Of a DNA stretch of 64,000 nt, positions 8,015 through 16,577 are shown piece after piece. A program made the translations under genes and the position numbers. Source of the stretch: Runella sp. MFBS21 (lineage in GTDB: Bacteria > Bacteroidota > Bacteroidia > Cytophagales > Spirosomataceae); contig NZ_JARNTW010000024.1 of assembly GCF_029433105.1 (NCBI RefSeq), forward strand, positions 1 to 64,000, read 5' to 3'. Position 1 is the stretch's first letter, and each line of letters starts with the position of its first letter. The notes below the pieces were generated by a model. It did not search any database. It was not told the origin of the DNA and saw nothing but the letters and a program-made list of their open reading frames with translations.

Positions 8015-9163
8015 TCATCGCAATTGTTCTACTACTTTTTTGAGACTTTCAAGATTATGAGCGGGAGCGTGTAAATCCAAATATGGCAAAACCGTCTTTA
8101 GGGCTTTCACTTCGGGACGATAGTTGGGTGAGCCCGCCAGCGGATTGAGCCAAATCACCCTTCGAGCTTTCCGACGAATCCGCTCCATATTTTGGGCTAA
8201 ATCATCACCATTGCCTACATCCATGCCATCACTCACAATCAGGACAATAGTGCGCGAATTAAGTTTTCGCATGGCATATTGAGCTGTAAACTCACTTATA
8301 GCAGCTCCTATGTCTGTCCCACCCGACCAGTTTGGAACTTTTTCGGAAAGATTTTCAAGCGCTTGGGTATAATCCATTTCTTTTAAATCTTCCGTAATTC
8401 GGCACAAACGTGTACTAAAAACAAAGGTTTCGATAGATTGATATAGGTTTTGGAAAGCATACATAAACTGCACCCAAAAGCGGCTATAAATCTCCATTGA
8501 TTTGCTTACATCACACAACAACACAAGCCGTATTTTATTGCGGGCGGGCTTGCGGTAAAACAAATCTATGATTTCTTCTCCTTTGCGGAAGTTGTTGCGC
8601 AATACCCTTCTCAAATCCAAATGCCCTCCACTCCGCGCCGCCGTATAGCGCCGGCTCATGGTTTTGGCCATGCGTTGCACCAGCAGTCTGATGATTTGCC
8701 GCGCTTCGTGTAAGTCTTCGTCGGTGTACGAGCCAAAATCTTTTTGGGAAAGTGATTCACCTATGCTATAAGATGCCAATTCCTCTACCTCTGGTTGTCG
8801 ATTACCATGTAGCCAGTTTTTCAGTGCTTCAAAAGAGGCTTCGCCATTCTGTTTGTTTTTTTTCTTTTTAGTATTGGTTTCTTGGGCATCGTCTTTGATT
8901 TTGGCATCCACGGCTTTGGCTAGTTCTTTCCAATATTTCGCATACAATTCATCAAACTCCCGAAGCTGTTTTCTGTTTTGGGGAAAGATACTACGCAAAG
9001 CCAAATAAAATTGAAGTTCATCTCCCATATTGATTTCGGCCAATGCTTTGAGAGCATCGGCTTCTCTATCTGGGCCTATAGCGATTCCCTTTGCCCTTAA
9101 AAAACGGCTAAAAGCAACTATATGAGCCGAAAGTTCGGTTTGGCGAGTGATGAGATTTGACAC
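8015..9163 (-). CDS. VWA domain protein, CoxE-like
   Basis: 382 residues with an N-terminal helical region, a Lys-rich low-complexity linker at about 97-106 and a C-terminal von Willebrand A domain. The MIDAS metal site is intact: D-V-S-K-S at about 218-222, a GGTDIGAA loop near 280 and IVSDGMD near 312. This is the CoxE-type layout, in which the VWA protein partners a MoxR or CoxD-like AAA+ ATPase as an insertion or remodelling chaperone. The partner ATPase gene is immediately upstream (48 bases). The start is GTG at 9163; an in-frame TAG precedes it directly, so the start is fixed. Cytoplasmic, no signal peptide. The client protein is unknown. Confidence 0.85.
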   Translation of the reverse strand: MSNLITRQTELSAHIVAFSRFLRAKGIAIGPDREADALKALAEINMGDELQFYLALRSIFPQNRKQLREFDELYAKYWKELAKAVDAKIKDDAQETNTKKKKNKQNGEASFEALKNWLHGNRQPEVEELASYSIGESLSQKDFGSYTDEDLHEARQIIRLLVQRMAKTMSRRYTAARSGGHLDLRRVLRNNFRKGEEIIDLFYRKPARNKIRLVLLCDVSKSMEIYSRFWVQFMYAFQNLYQSIETFVFSTRLCRITEDLKEMDYTQALENLSEKVPNWSGGTDIGAAISEFTAQYAMRKLNSRTIVLIVSDGMDVGNGDDLAQNMERIRRKARRVIWLNPLAGSPNYRPEVKALKTVLPYLDLHAPAHNLESLKKVVEQLR

Positions 9164-9211
9164 CTATGCGGAGAAGTTTTATTCAGAAGATTCAGTTTTT
9201 TAACAAAATAT

Positions 9212-10798
9212 CTATTTTTTCTCATAAACCCACTTAAACATATCCTTGGGCAAATCATCAAAACGCCCTTCTACGAGGGCCGCATTGAGTTGAAAGGTAA
9301 TTCTATTTTCGGCGTAGTCGAGGTCTTCCCCAAAAAGCTCGCGTTCGAGCGATGAAGTATATTGCTTTTTCACCTGTACCAATTGACAATCCAGCGGCTT
9401 TTCCCAACGCTCATTGTCGCCCAGTACCAACTGGATTTTTCGCCAATCGTCGTAGAAATACTCTTGAAGCAAAGGGACGATTTGGTCTCTCATCACTTTA
9501 CAGAGTTTTTCGAAAGTATCTATTCCCCAAAAGTAGGCATGTCCAATGACATGGTCGCGATCATACAAAAACTCAATACGCTCATTGATGGTTTTCAGTA
9601 GCTTACCCAAGTCGGTATTTTCAATGATTACATCGTCAAGAAGTGACTCTTTGGGAGGACGCTCGGCAAAATGAAATCGACGACGTAGTGCCGTATCCAA
9701 TAAGGCAATGGAGCGGTCGGCGGAGTTCATGGTTCCTACTACGTACAAGTTTGAAGGAACCCCAAAACGCTCTTGCGAGTAAGGGAGTGTGAGCCACAAC
9801 TCTTGGTCGGCCCCGAGCCGCTTAGAAGGCTCCAACAACGTAATCAACTCTCCGAATACTTTGGCGATATTGCCCCGATTGATTTCATCAATCACAATCA
9901 ATACAGGTGCCGCTTGCGCCATTTTTTGTTGTCGATTTTCGACCGTATCTCCAATACACCCCTCAAAAGAATGATAATCGGCCTGCCTGATTGCTTCCAA
10001 ACAAGCCTCAAAAAAAATCCCCTTGCGGACTCGATAGCTAATTTTGTCGCCTAGGGTTTCGGGGCGAATTCCCTCCACAAACTCCTCATAACTAAAGGAT
10101 TGGTGAAATGTCACAAATTTATAGTTATACCCCTGGCAGAGTTGTTGAAGTTCGTAGGTTTTACCCGTGCCGGGAGGGCCATACAAGATATAGTTGAGCG
10201 GAATCGCAGGACGTTCCTGAATTTTTTTATAACTATTTTCTTGTTCTTTGACCTCAGCAGTGGTTTCAACTCTCTCTTGATATTGCTTATCTACCATCCG
10301 AAAAATCTCGGCTTTAAAAGCATCCTCTTCTGCTGCCACATACACTGCATGATTGTGTAGTTCACGATGATTGGTCGAAGCGGCCAATTGCTTCAGTTCT
10401 TGAAGAGAATCAATCCAATACTGCACGATATTGTCGTTTTGGAGCAGATGTTTGTCAGCGTATCCAATCCATCCCAAACGATAGTCCGAGATTCCTTTTT
10501 CTTCAAATTTGATATTTTTTAGGGGCGTTTTGGTCAATGCCTCTTTCTTAAACAACATTGCCACTCTCACATTTTCTTTGCGTCCCGAAATCTGTAAGAC
10601 GGTATGATTATTGAGATTGATTGTAATCCGAGGGTGTTTATCACTAATAGTAAAGGAGATTTGGGCAGAATTTGGCGGAATATCTAAACTATCAATCATT
10701 TCTTTCAAAAGTGCCAAAAAACGTCGCAACACATCGTGCTGATTGATACGACGTACTTGCTTGACCAAAATATCCCTTTCTACTTCTGTATATTGCAT
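9212..10798 (-). CDS. McrB-like AAA+ ATPase
   Basis: 528 residues. Residues 1-195 form an unrecognised N-terminal region; an AAA+ module follows with Walker A GPPGTGKT at 207-214, Walker B VLIVIDEI at 299-306, the McrB-lineage signature MNSADRS at 357-363 and an arginine-rich RRRF at 372-375. The [16 protein letters not shown] stretch after Walker A is also typical of McrB, the GTP-driven motor of methylation-dependent restriction. No McrC nuclease gene is present; the next gene encodes a CoxE-type VWA protein, so the pair looks more like a MoxR/VWA remodelling module built on an McrB-type motor. ATG start after an AAAAGGA-like sequence. Function, and whether it uses GTP or ATP, is unresolved. 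Confidence 0.85.
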   Translation of the reverse strand: MQYTEVERDILVKQVRRINQHDVLRRFLALLKEMIDSLDIPPNSAQISFTISDKHPRITINLNNHTVLQISGRKENVRVAMLFKKEALTKTPLKNIKFEEKGISDYRLGWIGYADKHLLQNDNIVQYWIDSLQELKQLAASTNHRELHNHAVYVAAEEDAFKAEIFRMVDKQYQERVETTAEVKEQENSYKKIQERPAIPLNYILYGPPGTGKTYELQQLCQGYNYKFVTFHQSFSYEEFVEGIRPETLGDKISYRVRKGIFFEACLEAIRQADYHSFEGCIGDTVENRQQKMAQAAPVLIVIDEINRGNIAKVFGELITLLEPSKRLGADQELWLTLPYSQERFGVPSNLYVVGTMNSADRSIALLDTALRRRFHFAERPPKESLLDDVIIENTDLGKLLKTINERIEFLYDRDHVIGHAYFWGIDTFEKLCKVMRDQIVPLLQEYFYDDWRKIQLVLGDNERWEKPLDCQLVQVKKQYTSSLERELFGEDLDYAENRITFQLNAALVEGRFDDLPKDMFKWVYEKK

Positions 10799-11137
10799 TC
10801 CTTTTCAAATCTTCTTTTAAAACTACCTTCCCTCCGCAAATTACAAAACTCTCTCAATTTTGTAACGAAACTTCTAGTTACGCTTTAGGCTGTAAGCCAT
10901 AAGCTTTTTATTAAAAATGCCTAATGTTTAAAGCTTAGTGCATAAGTTTATTACAGCATCCCACTTATCCTGAGTCATTTTGGTATATTAAAACAAACGT
11001 TTATCCACCAATTAATCAATTCATATTCCTTCATAAAATATAGTATATACTTTCTCAAAATTAGTATATATTATTTTTTACCCTGAAAACAGAATTAATC
11101 GACTGATAATCTGAAATTTACAGTTGACAGACAACGA
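10799..11137. other. Intergenic region, no gene seen
   Basis: AT-rich spacer upstream of the McrB-like gene. It holds an inverted repeat TTACAAAA (10841-10848) and TTTTGTAA (10858-10865), which could be an operator for that gene. Nothing else recognised before the promoter-like signal at 11138. Confidence 0.5.
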
Positions 11138-11166
11138 TTGACTATTAACGGACTGTCACTTATAAT
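11138..11166 (+). promoter_or_regulatory. Sigma-70-like promoter, TTGACT-N17-TATAAT
   Basis: TTGACT at 11138-11143 and TATAAT at 11161-11166 are separated by exactly 17 bases, a near-consensus vegetative promoter of the general bacterial type. It differs from the TTG/TAnnTTTG pattern usual in Bacteroidota, so activity here is uncertain. No protein gene follows on the plus strand before the terminator at 11243-11269. Confidence 0.4.
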
Positions 11167-11172
11167 CCTTAA

Positions 11173-11280
11173 ATCTCGAAATAAATGACAAACACAATCC
11201 GTTAGGTAAGCGAACATTTGTTCTATGTACAATTAGTTACTATCCCGCTGGTTCTTCTAACCGGCGGGATTTTCTGTTAT
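11173..11280 (+). ncRNA. Candidate small RNA
   Basis: A transcript of roughly 100 bases is predicted between the TTGACT-N17-TATAAT signal and a strong terminator hairpin. The interval has no open frame beyond a six-codon ATG ORF. I do not recognise it as 6S, SRP, RNase P or tmRNA. The boundaries are inferred from the promoter and hairpin and are approximate. Confidence 0.33.
11243..11275 (+). terminator. Intrinsic terminator
   Basis: TCCCGCTGGTT (11243-11253) pairs with AACCGGCGGGA (11259-11269), one G-U pair, followed by TTTTCTGTT. The U-run lies on the plus strand, so it ends plus-strand transcription although no plus-strand protein gene lies just upstream. Confidence 0.75.
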
Positions 11281-11295
11281 AAAAAGCACCAAAAG

Positions 11296-11664
11296 CTATT
11301 CCTTAAAATCTTCTGGCAAATTTTGGATGATTCTGGCTGCTACTTGCTGAGGCGCAAGAGCAGAAGGCTCTAATGTGAGCGTAAAAATGTGAGTGCCTGG
11401 TGCCCGCCAAAGTCGTTCAATCATCATTTCCAAATGAATCGATTCTCCCTCGGTCACGATGATAGCATACTCGGTCTGCAAAGCCGCTAGCCAAAGCTCA
11501 CGCCAAGCGTTTGTTTCTATCTCGTCGGCATTTCGCTTTTGTTTTTTTCGAAACTCCTCAATGTCTAATAGCTCATATTGGGGCAGCAGTTCGTTTAGGT
11601 TCTGAACAATCAAGGCTTTATCTACCAAAGGCGGCGCTATAAGGTTTAGAATATGTCGCATCAT
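11296..11664 (-). CDS. Small protein of unknown function
   Basis: 122 residues from the ATG at 11664; a TTG at 11682 would add six residues but is less likely. No signal peptide. The sequence is mostly helical with a strand-rich end (TEYAIIVTEG, GTHIFTLTLEPSALAPQQVAARIIQNLPEDFKE). The last part looks a little like the end of an alpha/beta nucleotide-binding fold, but no Walker motif is present. I do not recognise the family. It is divergent from the secreted protein gene starting at 11748 and convergent with the candidate small RNA. Confidence 0.55.
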   Translation of the reverse strand: MMRHILNLIAPPLVDKALIVQNLNELLPQYELLDIEEFRKKQKRNADEIETNAWRELWLAALQTEYAIIVTEGESIHLEMMIERLWRAPGTHIFTLTLEPSALAPQQVAARIIQNLPEDFKE

Positions 11665-11747
11665 CAACAGTGTCTGGCTCAATAAGTTTATATCTTATGA
11701 GTAATCATATTGAGTGGTTTACTTTTTTCCAAAAGCATATTTGTGTA

Positions 11748-12203
11748 ATGACCTCCCGTATTTTGCTTATTTTATTGTTTCCTGGTTTTGTATATGCTCA
11801 AGTTTTTACCAAAGACCGTTTTATTTCAAACAATCACAACTTACTTTGGTCAGAGACAGTGGAGATAAAAGACATGGACACACCCATCATTGTTGAAACC
11901 CTCCTTGACGTATTAAGAGCCAAACAATACGTACAATTAGATAATTTTCAGGCACAAGGTGTACTAACAGGCAAACTCATTTCGCCCCCCAATACAACCA
12001 TTCTAAAGGCCACATTTCGAATAGATGTACTGTATGAGAGCTACATTGTGACAGTAAGCGACATCATCGAAAAAATACAACATCGACAAATCCCTCTCTC
12101 TGATACACTGCTCCAAAAAGACGGTAGTTTTGTCCCCCTATTTCCAGCGCGGATTCAGGCACTAGACGAAAGGTTTATCAGCATCTTCAGTATCACTCAC
12201 TAA
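11748..12203 (+). CDS. Secreted protein of unknown function
   Basis: 151 residues from the ATG at 11748, chosen because it opens a good signal peptide (MTSRILLILLFPGFVYAQ, cleavage after Ala-Gln region near residue 17); an upstream frame to 11670 would bury it. The mature part pairs an N-terminal strand region with VETLLDVLRAKQYVQLDNFQAQGVLTGKLI, similar in outline to small periplasmic DUF4468-like domains of Bacteroidota, though I cannot confirm that family. The stop codon overlaps the stop of the convergent membrane-protein gene by four bases (12200-12203), leaving no terminator between them. Confidence 0.6.
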   Translation: MTSRILLILLFPGFVYAQVFTKDRFISNNHNLLWSETVEIKDMDTPIIVETLLDVLRAKQYVQLDNFQAQGVLTGKLISPPNTTILKATFRIDVLYESYIVTVSDIIEKIQHRQIPLSDTLLQKDGSFVPLFPARIQALDERFISIFSITH

Positions 12204-13969
12204 AGCTTTCCTCGGTCTTTGTCTGCTTTATAAGTTTTGAGTAAGTACTGTGACAAATACGATTTTTCGGAAGTAAGCGTACTCCTAAACCCTTCCGATA
12301 TTTCACGATTTCGGAGTTTTAGGTCTGGATAAAAAAATGGAGAACACATCAGGACTTCATAACAATTTTGATTCATAGGAGCACCTACTGGCGTAAAAAT
12401 CGTCAATCCGCTACTCGTACGATTTGGTTTGAAAACTTGCTCATAAGAACCTACACTTTTGTAAGTTAAGGGTTTAGGGATAAGCAAATACTGGTGGATA
12501 GGAAACTCATTTTTAATCAAATGAAAACCTATAAAATACCCACTAGCTGCTACCATAACACTCACTACAACGCCTACTTTCAACCTGTTAAGGCTTACCC
12601 GATTTTGGAATTCGGGCAAAAATATCGCCCAAGGAGCCAAAGCTGAAAACCAGATAAACGGATATCCAAATCGAAAATCTGGTGCCGACAAAAACCAAAA
12701 CACAAATCCCCCAAAAGCTACTATATATGGCCCTAACAGTGGCAAAACACGCTTTCTTCTGTCTGTATCGAACCAATGACTTGCTACAATTAAAGGTGAA
12801 ATGACGGCCAAAACCCAAATGGGTTTGTTGAAGAAATAGCCTTGGCGCTCCCACCATACAGGAAACCATTCGGTGAAAGGCTGCTTCAAAAGATCTGTAT
12901 TCATGAAAGACTCATGCACCCGAAACTTCGCCCAAAACGCTACATAGTCGCGCTCATGAATGACTCGTTCTAAAGGTACTTTCCAATCCACACTAAACCA
13001 ATCAATCCCAGGAAAAGGATATAACAAATAACCCGACAAAATGATGTTACGAATCACCCAAGGAACCATGAGCAATAGCCCAATACCTATTACCAAACTT
13101 ATCTTTGAGAGTGTGAGCTGAGCACGAATAGGCCACGCAATAAACATCAATCCCAATAGTAGCGGAATATTGGCTAGTTTGATAGTAATCGATACAAAAA
13201 CAAGCAGTACGATAAGCACTGTTTGGAAGGAAAAAGTAGGTTTGTTTTCTATCCACAGAAAAAATATCACCAATGGTAATAACGTAGCGGCAATATCGGG
13301 TGTAGGAGAAAAAACAAAACGTAATAAATAAAAAAATATAACTACTAAACATCCTGCTGCCAATACTGAGATAGTGGGGTGAGCAGATTTGATCCGTTTG
13401 AGCAGTATCAAGCTTACTAACACAAACAGGAAACCATTGATTGGAAACAAAGTTTGCCCCAGCAGTGCGGTCATTCCTAACGCCGATGAGACAACAAAAA
13501 AACTTGAGTTAAATGCCAATCTTCCATGAAGGTTGCCAAGTCCAGGCACTACACTATACTCCTCACTCCATCGAATAGACGGCAAATGATAAATACTACT
13601 GTCGGTATGGTCGGGGCTGAGAGTAGAATAGCAAAATACAATCAAAGCCATTCCAATCCATAGCAGCATAGTCGTGTTATCGGCGGTCGAAGCTCTCCTA
13701 TAATAATGCCTCAATTCTTTTGCATACCTCAATGCAATGGCTCCCGCTCCTATAAGCCATACTGCGCCCATATAATAGTTGACAGGAACAAACAAGGATA
13801 AAAGTTGAGTCAAAATCACAAACAACCCCAAACCAGCCATTACCAATTCACTGCCCTCTATAGACTTTGAAGGTTCAATAATAGCATAAGAGCACAGCCG
13901 TTGATAAAAGAAAAAGCCATAGTAAAAGCAAGTAAGCCCAAGCAAAAGCCAGAGGAAAATAAGCAACAT
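12200..13969 (-). CDS. Polytopic membrane protein, LIC_10190-like
   Basis: 589 residues with about a dozen hydrophobic segments and a large C-terminal non-membrane tail. The stretch near residues 120-155, with SPDHTDSSIYHLPSIRW and PGLGNLHGRLAFNSS, matches the first periplasmic loop of the family named after Leptospira LIC_10190, which resembles GT-C glycosyltransferases that use lipid-linked sugars. The acidic HTDSSIYHLP loop could be catalytic. The C-terminal soluble part contains NQNCYEVLMCSPFF. Substrate unknown; envelope glycan or protein glycosylation is inference. ATG start; single gene. Its last bases overlap the convergent secreted-protein gene. Confidence 0.72.
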   Translation of the reverse strand: MLLIFLWLLLGLTCFYYGFFFYQRLCSYAIIEPSKSIEGSELVMAGLGLFVILTQLLSLFVPVNYYMGAVWLIGAGAIALRYAKELRHYYRRASTADNTTMLLWIGMALIVFCYSTLSPDHTDSSIYHLPSIRWSEEYSVVPGLGNLHGRLAFNSSFFVVSSALGMTALLGQTLFPINGFLFVLVSLILLKRIKSAHPTISVLAAGCLVVIFFYLLRFVFSPTPDIAATLLPLVIFFLWIENKPTFSFQTVLIVLLVFVSITIKLANIPLLLGLMFIAWPIRAQLTLSKISLVIGIGLLLMVPWVIRNIILSGYLLYPFPGIDWFSVDWKVPLERVIHERDYVAFWAKFRVHESFMNTDLLKQPFTEWFPVWWERQGYFFNKPIWVLAVISPLIVASHWFDTDRRKRVLPLLGPYIVAFGGFVFWFLSAPDFRFGYPFIWFSALAPWAIFLPEFQNRVSLNRLKVGVVVSVMVAASGYFIGFHLIKNEFPIHQYLLIPKPLTYKSVGSYEQVFKPNRTSSGLTIFTPVGAPMNQNCYEVLMCSPFFYPDLKLRNREISEGFRSTLTSEKSYLSQYLLKTYKADKDRGKL

Positions 13970-14499
13970 AACGTAATTATTCTGTGAGTAGGGTATAATT
14001 ATTCTGAGAAAAATGGGGATTTACGGACAAACAAACAGGCTAATTCACTATTTTATTAGACATATTTATAGCAAGATAAATCCATATCTTTCATTCAAAA
14101 ATACGCAATAACTATCAGACTATAAACAATTTAACACTATACAATCATTTTTTTACAAGTAAATACCTTGCGAATTTTCACACAAAATAGCACCTACATT
14201 GTAATTTTATAAAACATAGTTAAACGCCATACTCCCACCCACACACATACCAAAACAATATTTGATATATTTCTCTTAGTACTGCAATACATACCATTTA
14301 ATTTTATATATTTACATTAGTAAAATATGTAGCTGTATTTCTTGATTGTAGATTATCGACTTAGATAGTTCTCTCCCTCGGCCTTTTCTCGACACCGCCA
14401 AGGACTTCCCGCACAAGCCTTAGCGCTCTTTTATTAAGTCAACAAATTACTCTTTGGCCATGAGACCACAAGCTTGTGGCCATACTCTCCCAATACGAT
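13970..14499. other. Divergent intergenic region
   Basis: 530 bases, AT-rich at first and less so after 14360. It separates the membrane-protein gene from the AraC-type regulator. The perfect palindrome CCACAAGCTTGTGG at 14466-14479 lies 20 bases before the regulator start and may be its operator. No RNA gene or further ORF seen. Confidence 0.5.
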
Positions 14500-15060
14500 A
14501 TGAAACTATACATCAAGTACATGGTGAGTTTGCGATGCAAAATGGTAGTAAAACAAGAATTTCAAAAATTAGGAATAAACGACCTGACGATTGAGTTGGG
14601 CATGGTTGAAACCGTAGCCGATGTGACTGAAAGTCAGCAGGAACAACTCAAAATCAATTTGCTGAAATCAGGATTAGAATTGCTAGATGACAAAAAAAAG
14701 ATTCTTATTGAAAAGATAAAGAATGTAATCATTGAGATGATTCATTATTCAGAAGATCTACCCAAAACCAACTATTCCGATTACATCAGTGAGAAACTTG
14801 ATTATGATTATACTTATTTGTCAAATATTTTTTCGGAAGTAAAAGGTATCACAATACAACAGTTTATCATCATCCACAAAATCGAAAGAGTAAAAGAGCT
14901 ACTGCTATATGATGAATTTAATCTTACCGAAATTGCCTATAAAATGCACTATAGTAGCGTGGCTCATTTATCTAATCAATTCAAAAAAATAACAGGCCTT
15001 TCCCCTTCTTTTTACAAACAACTCAAACAAAAACGAAAAGATAATTTAGAAAATATGTAA
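14500..15060 (+). CDS. AraC-type transcriptional regulator, short form
   Basis: 186 residues from the ATG at 14500; a GTG at 14476 would add eight unlikely residues. The N-terminal 80 residues begin MKLYIKYMVSLRCKMVVKQEFQKLG, resembling a small HMA-like or ligand-free domain often seen in short Bacteroidota AraC proteins. The C-terminal 100 residues carry the double helix-turn-helix: YISEKLDYDYTYLSNIFSEVKGITIQQFIIIHKIERVKELL and then TEIAYKMHYSSVAHLSNQFKKITGLSPSFYKQLK. It probably binds DNA as a regulator of the following small-gene cluster; that is inferred from position and strand. A perfect palindrome just upstream suggests autoregulation. Confidence 0.85.
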   Translation: MKLYIKYMVSLRCKMVVKQEFQKLGINDLTIELGMVETVADVTESQQEQLKINLLKSGLELLDDKKKILIEKIKNVIIEMIHYSEDLPKTNYSDYISEKLDYDYTYLSNIFSEVKGITIQQFIIIHKIERVKELLLYDEFNLTEIAYKMHYSSVAHLSNQFKKITGLSPSFYKQLKQKRKDNLENM

Positions 15061-15085
15061 CATCTATAAGATTACCTCATAAATA

Positions 15086-15129
15086 TGTAACATTTATCTA
15101 AATAACCATAGTTATCTTTGCAAAGATAA
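15086..15129 (+). promoter_or_regulatory. Promoter-like element with palindrome
   Basis: TGTAACATTT at 15086-15095 precedes a TATCTTTG -7-type box at 15113-15120, with 27 bases between their starts. The -7 box is half of a perfect palindrome TTATCTTTGCAAAGATAA (15112-15129). The same TGTAACATTT and TAnnTTTG pair with identical spacing lies at 15837-15871. Confidence 0.45.
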
Positions 15130-15298
15130 AACACATCCATAAAAAATAAAAATCACTCTACTTATTCATAAAAATGATTCATTAAAAATCCTATACAGAC
15201 TTTTTAATAAAATTATCAACAAAAAAACAGGTTCAGCAGATCGACTGAGACGTTTTAGTTATTATGGAAATTATAATATTTGTCTAAATAGATTCCAA

Positions 15299-15601
15299 AT
15301 GCAGAACTATTCAACATTACTTGACGCAATTCAAGGGCTCGAAGCAGAAGGTTATACAGAAGATTTCAACTTAAATCAATACTTCGTCAAAAACCCAAAA
15401 ACATCTCAAAAATTCAACCAACAATCCTTTAAGATTGATAAACATTTTCGTTTTGATGAAGACTCTGACCCTTCAAATCAAAGTATCATATACGCTATCT
15501 CTTCTAAAAGATACCATTTAAAGGGGATTTTGATAAATGCTCATGGTATATATGCCGAATCTAGCACCAATTTATGGCTTGAGAAACTTCATACAAATTA
15601 A
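15299..15601 (+). CDS. Small conserved protein (often misnamed PRPP synthetase)
   Basis: 100 residues, cytoplasmic. The pattern MQNYSTLLDAIQGLEAEGYTEDFNLNQYF...DKHFRFDEDSDPSNQSIIYAISS...GILINAHGIYAES matches a family of about 100-residue Bacteroidota proteins that databases label phosphoribosylpyrophosphate synthetase. It has none of the length or PRPP-binding loops of a real synthetase, so that name should not be trusted. Function unknown; members often sit near stress genes. The following small ORF begins two bases after its stop. A promoter-like element lies about 170 bases upstream. Confidence 0.75.
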   Translation: MQNYSTLLDAIQGLEAEGYTEDFNLNQYFVKNPKTSQKFNQQSFKIDKHFRFDEDSDPSNQSIIYAISSKRYHLKGILINAHGIYAESSTNLWLEKLHTN

Positions 15602-15603
15602 TT

Positions 15604-15804
15604 ATGGACCTCTTACAACACTGCGCCATAGAAACTTTGAGAGTAGAGACCAATGCTAAATTAAAATTAGCAAATAAATACTTTTCCGAAGCAAACGTGT
15701 GCTATCTATCAAGGGATCATTCACAACCTGCTCATTGTATTTTAAAAACACAAAAACATCAATGCATTGCTCTTAAGGCTAGAAACTACTTTATTCAATC
15801 TTAG
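15604..15804 (+). CDS. Possible small protein, unknown
   Basis: 66 residues starting two bases after the previous stop, a spacing that suggests translational coupling. The sequence MDLLQHCAIETLRVETNAKLKLANKYF has a helical, charged start and a cysteine/histidine-containing middle (NVCYLSRDHSQPAHC). No recognised family. It could be a chance ORF; the support is position and normal-looking composition only. Confidence 0.4.
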   Translation: MDLLQHCAIETLRVETNAKLKLANKYFSEANVCYLSRDHSQPAHCILKTQKHQCIALKARNYFIQS

Positions 15805-15836
15805 CCTGTGATATATGTAAGTTTTTACAAAAAATC

Positions 15837-15871
15837 TGTAACATTTTAACGTTAAACACTTACTACTTTTG
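15837..15871 (+). promoter_or_regulatory. Promoter-like element upstream of CsbD-like gene
   Basis: TGTAACATTT (15837-15846) and a perfect TACTTTTG -7 box (15864-15871), 27 bases start to start, the same arrangement as at 15086. Transcription would begin near 15878, giving a leader of about 30 bases to the ATG at 15909. Confidence 0.5.
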
Positions 15872-15908
15872 TTGGATAGATTAAAAAAACACTTTAAATC
15901 AAAAAAAC

Positions 15909-16136
15909 ATGTCTTTGTCCAAAAACAGAACCGTAAATACAACCGTGGAGAATTTTAAAATTACTGGAAATTGGGATACTATGGCCAAACAATTAAAAGA
16001 AAAGTTTGCGCAACTAACTGATGATGATTTAAAATTTGAGGCAGGGAAAGAAAATGAGTTATTGAATAGAGTAGAGAATCGACTAAACAAAAAACGAGTG
16101 GAGGTGATTAATATCATTAAAAAAGGGCAACTATAG
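15909..16136 (+). CDS. CsbD-like stress protein
   Basis: 75 residues. The core GNWDTMAKQLKEKFAQLTDDDLKFEAGKENELLNRVENRLNKK is the CsbD signature (N-W-x-x-x-x-x-x-L-K-x-K-F-x-x-L-T-D-D-D-L and G-K-E-x-E-L-L), a small helical general-stress protein family of unknown molecular role, controlled in Bacillus by the general stress response. The first 17 residues (MSLSKNRTVNTTVENFK) are a variable tail. It has its own promoter-like element. Its presence supports a stress reading of this cluster. Confidence 0.85.
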   Translation: MSLSKNRTVNTTVENFKITGNWDTMAKQLKEKFAQLTDDDLKFEAGKENELLNRVENRLNKKRVEVINIIKKGQL

Positions 16137-16238
16137 GAAGTTTAAGTCGCATTGGGTAAGTAGTACATCATACAACTATATAGGCAAAAAATACAAGTAA
16201 ATAACTTTATTTTTTGCCTATTTAAATCTATTCATCTA

Positions 16239-16577
16239 TTGGAACATTCAGAATTCGAAAAATCTAAGATTTTCATCATTGTTGAACTCATTGAATATGT
16301 CCCAAATTCAGTAGTAATTAAGACTATTTTAAAAAAAACAACAGGAAATATAAGTGTGGCCTCATTCGATACCGGTGAAGTCATGACTGAGAAAATCTCT
16401 CCTTTCGATACTTTTATTCAAGTTATTGAGGGGACTGCCGAGGTTGTAATTGATGATAAGTCCAATCTACTAGAGACGGGACAATCCATCATCATTCCGT
16501 CTCACTCCCGGAACATTATTAAAGCTAATGTCAGATTTAAAATGTTGTCTACTATCATCAAAAGTGGATATGATTAA
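16239..16577 (+). CDS. Cupin domain protein
   Basis: 112 residues forming a single cupin beta-barrel. The sequence LIEYVPNSVVIKTILKKTTGNISVASFDTGEVMTEKISPFDTFIQVIEGTAEVVIDDKSNLLETGQSIIIPSHSRNIIKA follows the two cupin motifs, but the usual metal-binding histidines are mostly replaced (T-E-K-I-S-P in place of H-x-H), so enzymatic metal chemistry is doubtful. The start is TTG at 16239: no in-frame ATG lies between the upstream stop and the conserved core. Likely a small ligand-binding or accessory protein of the stress cluster. Confidence 0.75.
   Translation: MEHSEFEKSKIFIIVELIEYVPNSVVIKTILKKTTGNISVASFDTGEVMTEKISPFDTFIQVIEGTAEVVIDDKSNLLETGQSIIIPSHSRNIIKANVRFKMLSTIIKSGYD

Noticed and set aside
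9212-10798. A complete McrBC restriction system
   Set aside because: The ATPase has McrB motifs but there is no McrC nuclease gene and the neighbours are VWA, MoaD and lyase genes.
15299-15601. Phosphoribosylpyrophosphate synthetase
   Set aside because: Only 100 residues and lacks the PRPP loop and ATP-binding segments of true synthetases.
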